12,837 nt of DNA. Origin: Bacteroidota bacterium. GTDB taxonomy: Bacteria; Bacteroidota; Bacteroidia; Bacteroidales; VadinHA17. Position 1 is the stretch's first letter, and the number at the start of each line of letters is the position of its first letter. Where the stretch lies: positions 1 through 12,837 of the forward strand of contig DAOVQI010000044.1 of NCBI GenBank assembly GCA_030628785.1. Reading direction: 5' to 3'. This document shows positions 7,298-12,837 of the stretch, piece by piece. The notes beneath the pieces were generated by a model, which searched no databases, was not told the DNA's origin, and worked only from the letters and a program-made list of their open reading frames with translations. The translations under genes and the position numbers were made by a program.

Positions 7298-9823
7298 ATG
7301 AATAATCCCTATTCCTTTGTAACGATAGGATTGCTATCCATCATTGCCTATATCCTTTCTTTTACGGCTTCAAAGTTATCTGTCATTAAGACTATAACCC
7401 ACCGGAAATTCTGGAATACTCTGTTACTTTTCACATTCTTTACAACAGCCATCCTTGGTCTGATTATGGTATTCCAGGTAAACCTGAAATTGCATATTCC
7501 TTTTATCGATGAAATGCTGGTATGGCATGTTAATTTTGGTGTGACAATGGTTATGATCGCAATATTCCACTTTTCGTGGCATATTAAATATTACATGGAT
7601 GTTTTGAAAAAAGGGAAGAAGCAGAAAAGCAGGCAGGAAGTCCCAATGTTTCAAGAATCAACAGGGAAGTTAAACTTACCTCAACCGGCGTTAAATATCC
7701 GGTTAATACTACCGGTTATTGCTTTGGGTTTTTCTGCTCTGGTTACCCAGGTGATCTTATTACGGGAATTTCTCTCGATTTTTAACGGTAATGAATTGGT
7801 GATCGGGATTATTTTAACCAATTGGATGATCCTTACCGGTTTAGGGTCTTTTCTTGGTAAGATCTCACCAAAAATTACTCATCAGAAACGATTTACTTTT
7901 TATTCCCTTTTGCTTCTCGGTATTTTGCCTCTTTTTACTGTATTCTTTCTTAACTTCCTGAAAAACATTGTATTTGATGCAGGAAGCCTGGTTAGTGTGA
8001 TACAAATTTTTTACAGCTCATTTATTTTATTAATCCCTTTCTGCCTCCTTTCCGGCTTTTTATTTACATACCTCTCTTTTGTATTTTCTGAAAAGCGCAA
8101 AGCCAATCTGATAAGCCATATTTACTCACTGGAAGCACTGGGCAGTATCCTTGGAGGTTTGATTTTTAGTTTTTTTCTGGTCTTCTTCCTGAAAACAATG
8201 AAGATCCTGACCATTTTATTAACCATCAATCTGTTCATTGCAGTTATTTCTTCATGGCCGTTTAAAAAAAGATTGTCCAAAGTCTGGATTTTATTTATTT
8301 CAGTTTTTATTCTGTCTTTCTTATATCTATATGATTTTGATGCTTTTACAAAGAAATCATTATATAAAGACCAGGATCTTATATATCTGAAAGATACACC
8401 CTATGGCAATCTGGCAATAACCAAAACAGGCGACCAGCTCAATTTTTATGAGAACAATATACTGATGTTCAGCACATTAAACACAGTATCTAATGAAGAA
8501 GCCGTTCATTATGCCCTTGTACAGCATGCCAATCCTAAAAACATATTGCTTGTCTCCGGTGGCATATCCGGGATCACAAATGAAATTTTAAAGTATGATG
8601 TCGATCAAATTGATTATGTGGAACTGAATCCCTGGATTTTAAAAATTGGTAAAAATTATACTGAAGCACTGGATAATCAAAAAATCAGGATATTTAACAA
8701 GGATGCACGTATCTTTATCAGGAATACCACGAACCTGTACGATGTTGCCATCATCGCATTACCTGAACCGGGCACTGCACAGTTAAACCGTTTCTATACA
8801 CTGGAATTCTTTAAAGAACTTAAAGAAAAATTAACCCGGGATGCTGTTATATCCCTGAGTCTGCCTTCAACAGAAATTTATGTCAGTAAAGAGGCGGGAC
8901 TTGTTAATTCAATAATTTATAACACGTTAAGACGAATATTTACAAATGTGATTGTTATTCCGGGAGAACGAAATTTTTACCTTGCTTCTGACCATAAATT
9001 AAGCACTGAGATAGCCAGATTAATCGAAGAAAAAGGCATTGACAATATTTATGTTAATCAGTATTATTTGGATGATCAACTCCTTGAGGACAGAGGCAAC
9101 TATATCCTGTCCAATCTTGATGATCAAACAAAAACCAATAAAGACTTTGAACCGGTTGCCTATTTCAGGCAAATTGATTACTGGTTAAGTTATTTTAGTT
9201 TCAATTACTGGATATTTGCTATTTTGGTTTTTCTGGTTGCAGTAACGGTTATCAGCAGGTTAAATCCGGTTAGTCTGGGTATGTTTGCCGGAGGATTTGC
9301 TGCCTCTTCCATTGAGGTTATTTTGTTAATCACCTTTCAGATTCTGTATGGATATGTATATCATATGACAGGTATTATCATTACTGTTTTTATGGCTGGT
9401 CTTGCACTTGGTGCAATAACCCGGATAAAAGTATTTCCGGATGCGGGAATAAAGCATTATATGTTTTTACAGACAGCGATTGGGGTATTTGCAGTTGTTC
9501 TTCCTTTCGTTATTATTGGATTTCGGCTGGCAAACTTTGGGTCAACTCCGATACATCTGGGTTTCTTTCTATTAACCATTATCATTTCTGCAATGGTTGG
9601 AATGCTTTTTTCTTTGGCATCGAAATTGCATCCGGGTAACATATCAGGGATTGCTGCAGAGATATACGGTACTGATCTGATTGGATCAGCGTTTGGAGCT
9701 TTACTGGTTTCTGCCATATTGATCCCGATCATCGGTTTGATAAAGGTAGCTTTAATAATAGGTGGTCTGAACCTTGCATGCGCCCTGGTGACATTGTTGC
9801 GTAGAAAGCAATATGTTGGTTGA
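7298..9823 (+). CDS. Polytopic membrane protein with degenerate spermidine-synthase-like domain
   Basis: An 841-residue protein. The first about 100 residues hold three membrane helices with histidines H77 (WHVNFG), H91 and H95 (FHFSWH), a pattern like di-heme cytochrome b561 or DUF4405 domains. About seven more helices follow at 130-345. A soluble Rossmann-type domain lies at about 358-585, then about seven helices to the C-terminus. The soluble domain resembles spermidine synthase: LLVSGGISG from about 416 sits where GGGDGG is expected, and YVELNP near 439 keeps the glutamate that binds the SAM ribose. However, YDVAIIALPEPGTAQ from 481 replaces the YDVIIxDxxDP motif, so A487 stands in for the catalytic aspartate. 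True aminopropyl transfer is therefore unlikely; SAM-type nucleotide binding is plausible. It sits between the two AmmeMemoRadiSam genes, suggesting a linked role. Substrate unknown. Confidence 0.82.
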   Translation: MNNPYSFVTIGLLSIIAYILSFTASKLSVIKTITHRKFWNTLLLFTFFTTAILGLIMVFQVNLKLHIPFIDEMLVWHVNFGVTMVMIAIFHFSWHIKYYMDVLKKGKKQKSRQEVPMFQESTGKLNLPQPALNIRLILPVIALGFSALVTQVILLREFLSIFNGNELVIGIILTNWMILTGLGSFLGKISPKITHQKRFTFYSLLLLGILPLFTVFFLNFLKNIVFDAGSLVSVIQIFYSSFILLIPFCLLSGFLFTYLSFVFSEKRKANLISHIYSLEALGSILGGLIFSFFLVFFLKTMKILTILLTINLFIAVISSWPFKKRLSKVWILFISVFILSFLYLYDFDAFTKKSLYKDQDLIYLKDTPYGNLAITKTGDQLNFYENNILMFSTLNTVSNEEAVHYALVQHANPKNILLVSGGISGITNEILKYDVDQIDYVELNPWILKIGKNYTEALDNQKIRIFNKDARIFIRNTTNLYDVAIIALPEPGTAQLNRFYTLEFFKELKEKLTRDAVISLSLPSTEIYVSKEAGLVNSIIYNTLRRIFTNVIVIPGERNFYLASDHKLSTEIARLIEEKGIDNIYVNQYYLDDQLLEDRGNYILSNLDDQTKTNKDFEPVAYFRQIDYWLSYFSFNYWIFAILVFLVAVTVISRLNPVSLGMFAGGFAASSIEVILLITFQILYGYVYHMTGIIITVFMAGLALGAITRIKVFPDAGIKHYMFLQTAIGVFAVVLPFVIIGFRLANFGSTPIHLGFFLLTIIISAMVGMLFSLASKLHPGNISGIAAEIYGTDLIGSAFGALLVSAILIPIIGLIKVALIIGGLNLACALVTLLRRKQYVG

Positions 9824-9831
9824 ATATGATA

Positions 9832-10041
9832 GTGGGTGCTGGTTGCTGGGTACTGGGTACTGGGTACTTGATTCTGGATTCTGGGTACTTGATTCTGGTT
9901 ACTGGGTACTGGGTACTTGATTCTGGATTCTGGGTACTGGGTGCTGGTTGCTGGGTACTTGATTCTGGTTACTGGGTACTGGGTACTGGATACTGGATGC
10001 TGGGTACTTGATGTTTGATACAGGTTGCAGGTTACGGGTGA
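9832..10041 (+). repeat. Heptanucleotide tandem array, 30 degenerate units
   Basis: Two hundred and ten bases divide into exactly 30 consecutive 7-bp units without any register slip. Common units are CTGGGTA, CTTGATT, CTGGATT and CTGGTTA. There is higher-order structure: 9851-9889 is identical to 9900-9938 (39 bp, offset 49), and 9881-9917 is identical to 9951-9987 (37 bp, offset 70). It begins 8 bases after the stop codon of the membrane protein gene. An open frame runs through it to 10011, encoding a GYWVLGT-like repeat, but this follows from the repeat and I do not call a gene. Confidence 0.9.
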
Positions 10042-10127
10042 TTGACATTGCTAAATTACTCGCTTCGCTCATGAGATCGCTAACGCTAAGTTGTTAAATT
10101 GTTAAATGGTTGGAAGTAGTACTTAGA

Positions 10128-10165
10128 GTGCAAGGAATGTAGAGCCGAATTGTATTCGGCTGGTA
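10128..10165 (-). repeat. Dispersed hairpin repeat, copy 2 (inverted)
   Basis: Inverted copy of the 3-40 element. The hairpin is AGCCGAAT (10143-10150), loop TGT, ATTCGGCT (10154-10161), a perfect 8-bp stem. Relative to copy 1, one stem position is changed on both sides (A-T here, G-C there), so pairing is kept. The flanking GCAC and AATGTAGAG are shared. Confidence 0.65.
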
Positions 10166-10170
10166 AAGAC

Positions 10171-10196
10171 CTGCCAGAGTACGGAGTGCCTGGCAG
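10171..10196 (+). other. Hairpin with 7-bp stem
   Basis: CTGCCAG (10171-10177) pairs with CTGGCAG (10190-10196) across a 12-base loop, nine bases after the previous hairpin. No T-run follows, so a terminator is not indicated. Confidence 0.5.
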
Positions 10197-10263
10197 AGTC
10201 GGTAAAGAAATCGAGGCTTAAGTAAAAGTAGCATTGGCAGAAGGTAATTATGGAAGGATAAAT

Positions 10264-10335
10264 GTGGATGCTGGTTGTTCCGAAGGGATGCCTGTAGCAC
10301 TTGGTTGCTGGATTATGGAGACTGGATTCTTGATG
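10264..10335 (+). repeat. Scattered heptanucleotide units
   Basis: Units of the same family as the 9832-10041 array reappear: GTGGATG and CTGGTTG at 10264-10277, then five in register at 10301-10335 (TTGGTTG, CTGGATT, ATGGAGA, CTGGATT, CTTGATG). They are out of phase with the main array. Confidence 0.6.
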
Positions 10336-10375
10336 AAACTTCTGACTGGTTATGAGGAGTTTGTATTTGCTAGCA

Positions 10376-10383
10376 TACATTTG
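10376..10383 (+). promoter_or_regulatory. Possible Bacteroidota -7 promoter box (TACATTTG)
   Basis: A perfect TAnnTTTG match 28 bases before the lipoprotein start codon. A TTTG lies upstream at 10360-10363, but only 12 bases away instead of the usual 19-20. Between the box and the start codon the motif AGTCAT occurs at 10397-10402 and 10409-10414, with GGTCAT at 10386-10391. Confidence 0.33.
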
Positions 10384-10411
10384 ACGGTCATTTAATAGTC
10401 ATTCGATAGTC

Positions 10412-11245
10412 ATGAAAATAAATATCTTCAATTCAATTATCTTTCTTTCTTTACTTGTATTGGGATGCTCAAAAGAGGACTCTCAAAATCCTCAATGTGA
10501 AAATAATGCTTTACTGAAAACCAAAACAATTTATAATTCTGTGTCACCAAATACTGTGCCCAGTATTTTTAAATACCAATATGACGATTTTGGTAATTTG
10601 ATAAAAGAATTAAACTATGAAAGAGAAGATAGGCATCTAACGCGTTATTTTACTTATGAATATAATGATAAAAATCAGCTAATTAAAAAAGATTTTTTTT
10701 CTGAGAATTTTGACAAAAATGAAAGTAGTTATAAAGTAATTGTGAAATATACATATCAATATGAAAATAACAAATTAATAAAGAAAACCAAATATAGAAA
10801 AACACCTAATCAGGAAAATGACTTTTATATTCATGAGGTGCATTCATATAAATATAGTAACGATAAATTAATCGAAGAAATTATAGACTATAAACAAACA
10901 GGCAGCCAATCGAAATATCTATTTGAGTATAAAAACAATAATTTGATAAAAGAAACACAGTATCTCTTTTACTCCGATGACATTTTTAAATATGTATGGG
11001 TATATGATAATTATAATAGAAAAATAAAAGAAATCAGATATTGCAATAATGTTGAAAACCAAGAAACAATATTTGAATATGCAGTGAATAAAATAATTAA
11101 TGCCAAAGTTTATATTGGCAATGATTTTATTAAAGAAATTAGTTATGAATATGATAGTTGTGGAAATCTAATTCAAGAGAAAAAAGAGATAAAAAATCCA
11201 TTAAGCAATGAAATGCCAGAATTAATTATATATGAATACTATTAA
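10412..11245 (+). CDS. YD-repeat-like lipoprotein, probably surface-exposed
   Basis: A 277-residue protein with a lipoprotein signal peptide: a hydrophobic run then LVLGC, giving a lipidated C19. The next residues SKED fit the K-(D/E)-(D/E) type of export signal that sends Bacteroidota lipoproteins to the cell surface. The mature part has several copies of a YxYxxxxxLIKE pattern, for example YQYDDFGNLIKE from residue 55 and YEYDSCGNLIQE near the end, resembling the YD repeats of Rhs/wall-associated proteins. No toxin domain or Rhs core is present, and the protein is too short to be a full Rhs. It is visibly more AT-rich than its neighbours (only 10 G/C in 10681-10740), which may indicate separate acquisition. 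It lies between repeat-rich spacers and splits the AmmeMemoRadiSam genes. Function unknown. Confidence 0.85.
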   Translation: MKINIFNSIIFLSLLVLGCSKEDSQNPQCENNALLKTKTIYNSVSPNTVPSIFKYQYDDFGNLIKELNYEREDRHLTRYFTYEYNDKNQLIKKDFFSENFDKNESSYKVIVKYTYQYENNKLIKKTKYRKTPNQENDFYIHEVHSYKYSNDKLIEEIIDYKQTGSQSKYLFEYKNNNLIKETQYLFYSDDIFKYVWVYDNYNRKIKEIRYCNNVENQETIFEYAVNKIINAKVYIGNDFIKEISYEYDSCGNLIQEKKEIKNPLSNEMPELIIYEYY

Positions 11246-11417
11246 ATTAAGTTACAAACTATTTTACTGAAAAAATACGAACCCTAACATGCAGTATACC
11301 AAACAATAAACCACAACTTGATATACCGCTGAATCGTTATTAAGTCAAATAACTGTTTAATAACAGCGAAGCGAATTTACCCCGTGAAACCCAACTTGTT
11401 GGAATATTTAACATGGT
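11246..11417. other. Intergenic region downstream of the lipoprotein gene
   Basis: No gene is seen. GTTATTAA (11336-11343) can pair with TTAATAAC (11357-11364) across a 13-base loop, an AT-rich 8-bp stem without a following T-run. It could be a weak transcription end for the lipoprotein gene. Confidence 0.35.
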
Positions 11418-11508
11418 GAACAACAAACACAGAACACCGAACTCGAAACTTTGAACCGAGAACTTAGAACTGAAAACTAAAAACTTGAAACGCGAAACAC
11501 GAAACCTG
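11418..11508 (+). repeat. Heptanucleotide array RAACnnn, 13 units, abutting the radical SAM gene
   Basis: Ninety-one bases divide into 13 consecutive 7-bp units; 12 begin GAAC or AAAC (the second is AAACACA, the last AAACCTG). The first four positions are conserved and the last three vary. The array ends five bases before the start codon of the radical SAM gene, so it occupies its 5' leader. The consensus differs from the CTGGGTA array, but the unit length is the same. Confidence 0.8.
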
Positions 11509-11513
11509 AGAAG

Positions 11514-12677
11514 ATGAAACGAAGCAAAAAAGCGATCAGCAAACGCGAGTTTCTGAAATGTGGACTGTTAGGTCTCGGCGGACTGTTCTGCCTGCCGGGT
11601 AAGAACTTAATGGGAATGGAAAGGTTCCCAAAAGTCTCTGGTAAAACAGGATCGGATCTTTGGAAATGGAGCAAGGAAGGTTTATTTTATTCTGAAACAC
11701 CTCGTGGTGTCAAATGTCTGATTTGCCCGAATGAATGTACCTTAAAACTGGATGAGGTAAGTGATTGCAGGAACAGGATCAACAAAAACGGAAAATTATA
11801 TACTATAGCATATGGAAATCCATGTGCCGTTCATGTCGATCCCATTGAGAAGAAACCACTTTATCACTTCCTGCCAACTACCAGGGCATTTTCGATTGCA
11901 ACAGCAGGTTGTAACCTTGCATGTCTGAATTGTCAGAACTGGAGCATTTCGCAGGTCAGTCCGCACGATACAAGAAATTATGATCTGATGCCCTTAAAAG
12001 TGGTGGAAGAATGTTTGGGAAATAATTGTCAATCCATAGCTTACACTTATTCTGAACCCATCACTTTTTTTGAATACACTATAGATACTGCAATCATAGC
12101 ACGTTCAAAAGGAATAAAAAATGTTCTGGTTTCGGCCGGCTACATTAATGAAGAGCCATTGCGTTATTTATGTAAATACATTGACGCAGCCAATATTGAT
12201 CTGAAATCGTTTAAGGAAAGCATCTATTTGAAATTAAATGCAGGAAAACTCGATCCAATCCTCAACACCCTGAAAATTATGAAAGAAGAGGGTGTCTGGC
12301 TGGAAATCACAAATCTTATTGTTCCCAGTTGGACCGATGATCTTGATATGATAAAAGAGATGTGTGACTGGTTATATGATAATGAATTGTATGATTGCCC
12401 TCTTCATTTCAGCCGTTTTCATCCTATGTACAAATTAACTCACCTCCCGTCCACTCCACTGTCTACCCTTGAAAAAGCCAGGGAGATTGCCCTGAACGCC
12501 GGAATTAAGTTTGTATATATTGGTAACGTGCCCGGCACATCAGCCTCAAACACATATTGTCCTCAATGCAATAAAAAAATCATTGAAAGAAGAGGTTACC
12601 GTATCCTCTCAAACCACATAAGCAATAACAAGTGTACGTTTTGTGGTGAGACTATTCCGGGAGTATGGAATGATTAA
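11514..12677 (+). CDS. amrS: AmmeMemoRadiSam system radical SAM enzyme with Tat-like leader
   Basis: A 387-residue radical SAM protein. The cluster-binding CxxxCxxC is C133, C137, C140 within AGCNLACLNCQNW. Upstream are the family's N-terminal cysteines C68, C71, C75, C85 and the signature DPIEKKPLYHFLP (109-121). The C-terminus has two CxxC pairs (C349/C352, C374/C377), zinc-ribbon-like, ending in IPGVW. Residues 1-30 look like a twin-arginine leader: SKREFLK at 9-15 followed by a glycine-rich hydrophobic stretch. One arginine of the RR pair is lysine, a variant known to work in some Tat substrates. No clear cleavage site is seen, so it may stay anchored. It forms the AmmeMemoRadiSam set with the fusion protein at 5641-7164. 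Family assignment is firm; export is probable, not certain. The reaction is unknown. Confidence 0.93.
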   Translation: MKRSKKAISKREFLKCGLLGLGGLFCLPGKNLMGMERFPKVSGKTGSDLWKWSKEGLFYSETPRGVKCLICPNECTLKLDEVSDCRNRINKNGKLYTIAYGNPCAVHVDPIEKKPLYHFLPTTRAFSIATAGCNLACLNCQNWSISQVSPHDTRNYDLMPLKVVEECLGNNCQSIAYTYSEPITFFEYTIDTAIIARSKGIKNVLVSAGYINEEPLRYLCKYIDAANIDLKSFKESIYLKLNAGKLDPILNTLKIMKEEGVWLEITNLIVPSWTDDLDMIKEMCDWLYDNELYDCPLHFSRFHPMYKLTHLPSTPLSTLEKAREIALNAGIKFVYIGNVPGTSASNTYCPQCNKKIIERRGYRILSNHISNNKCTFCGETIPGVWND

Positions 12678-12708
12678 GTTGTTGGTAACTAATTAACGTG
12701 AGTTCGAT

Positions 12709-12723
12709 ATCCGCTTAGCGGAT
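12709..12723 (+). other. Short hairpin after the radical SAM gene
   Basis: ATCCGC (12709-12714), loop TTA, GCGGAT (12718-12723): a perfect 6-bp stem 31 bases after the stop codon. No T-run follows. First of three hairpins in the terminal 130 bases. Confidence 0.5.
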
Positions 12724-12730
12724 TACGATG

Positions 12731-12754
12731 CTGTCGGATGTTTCCATCCGACAG
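12731..12754 (-). repeat. GAAA-loop hairpin repeat, copy 1 (minus orientation)
   Basis: CTGTCGGATG pairs perfectly with CATCCGACAG (10 bp). Read on the minus strand the loop is GAAA, a GNRA tetraloop. Its 22-base core matches the hairpin at 12793-12816 at 18 of 22 positions. It could also serve as a transcription end for the radical SAM gene, but there is no clear T-run. Confidence 0.7.
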
Positions 12755-12792
12755 TTAATGATATGGCAAAATTTTAAATACTCCAGTATTCA

Positions 12793-12816
12793 ATGTCAGG
12801 TGGAAACACCTGACAT
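12793..12816 (+). repeat. GAAA-loop hairpin repeat, copy 2 (plus orientation)
   Basis: ATGTCAGGTG pairs with CACCTGACAT (10 bp) around a GAAA loop. All four differences from copy 1 form two compensatory base-pair exchanges. The two copies are inverted relative to each other and 38 bases apart, a layout like paired REP elements. No gene is seen to the window end. Confidence 0.7.
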
Positions 12817-12837
12817 CATGTAATTCCGGGGGTTTGG

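Larger units (their letters stand above)
10042..10263. other. Non-coding segment interrupting the heptanucleotide region
   Basis: No supported gene. It contains copy 2 of the hairpin repeat (10128-10165), a second hairpin (10171-10196), and an 8-bp direct repeat TTGTTAAA at about 10091-10106. Heptanucleotide units resume after it at 10264, so it may be an insertion into a once longer array, or simply decayed sequence. Confidence 0.45.

Noticed and set aside
7298..9823. Plain spermidine synthase annotation
   Set aside because: The catalytic aspartate and GGGDGG aspartate are both missing and most of the protein is membrane; only the fold resemblance is supported.
9820..10011. 63-codon open frame encoding a GYWVLGT-like repeat
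   Set aside because: It starts with TTG (or ATG at 9826) and lies wholly in the heptanucleotide array; a 7-bp repeat gives a 7-residue periodic peptide in any open frame.
9832..10041. CRISPR array
   Set aside because: Units are 7 bp with no spacer/repeat alternation and no cas genes.
10094..10380. Minus-strand open frames of 68 and 85 codons
   Set aside because: They cross the hairpins and repeat units, lack recognisable sequence, and overlap each other in different frames.
10412..11245. Rhs toxin or polymorphic toxin
   Set aside because: Only a few degenerate YD-like repeats, no Rhs core motif, no C-terminal toxin domain and no immunity gene.

Overview
The window looks like a chromosomal piece of a Bacteroidota (probably Bacteroidales-type) genome. 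The evidence is a TonB-dependent receptor with an N-terminal carboxypeptidase-regulatory-like domain, a lipoprotein whose first residues resemble the Bacteroidota surface-export signal, a bacterial GH3-family protein, weak ribosome-binding sites, and two perfect TAnnTTTG (-7 type) boxes. No rRNA, tRNA, CRISPR array, IS element or transposase was seen.

Layout. 1-246: non-coding, with a hairpin repeat that recurs at 10128-10165. 247-1368 (+): mixed-type 6-phosphofructokinase. 1365-2909 (-): GH3-family adenylate-forming enzyme, convergent with the kinase and overlapping it by 4 bp at the stops. 3076-5448 (+): TonB-dependent outer-membrane receptor. 5641-7164 (+): fusion of AmmeMemoRadiSam proteins B (MEMO1-like) and A (AMMECR1-like) with a signal peptide. 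7298-9823 (+): large membrane protein with a degenerate spermidine-synthase-like domain. 9824-10411: heptanucleotide repeat array and hairpins. 10412-11245 (+): AT-rich YD-repeat-like lipoprotein. 11418-11508: second heptanucleotide array. 11514-12677 (+): AmmeMemoRadiSam radical SAM enzyme with a Tat-like leader. 12678-12837: cluster of three hairpins.

The most interesting part is the right half. All three components of the AmmeMemoRadiSam system (function still unclear to my knowledge) are present, and both polypeptides carry export-type N-termini. This suggests an extracytoplasmic version of the system. Between them lies a polytopic membrane protein that keeps a SAM-binding-type fold but has lost the aspartate expected of aminopropyltransferases, and whose first membrane segments carry paired histidines of the kind that bind heme. 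I propose these three genes work together at the inner membrane or periplasm; this is inference.

The intergenic DNA is unusual. Several stretches are built from degenerate 7-bp units in strict register, and two different hairpin families each occur twice with compensatory base-pair changes.
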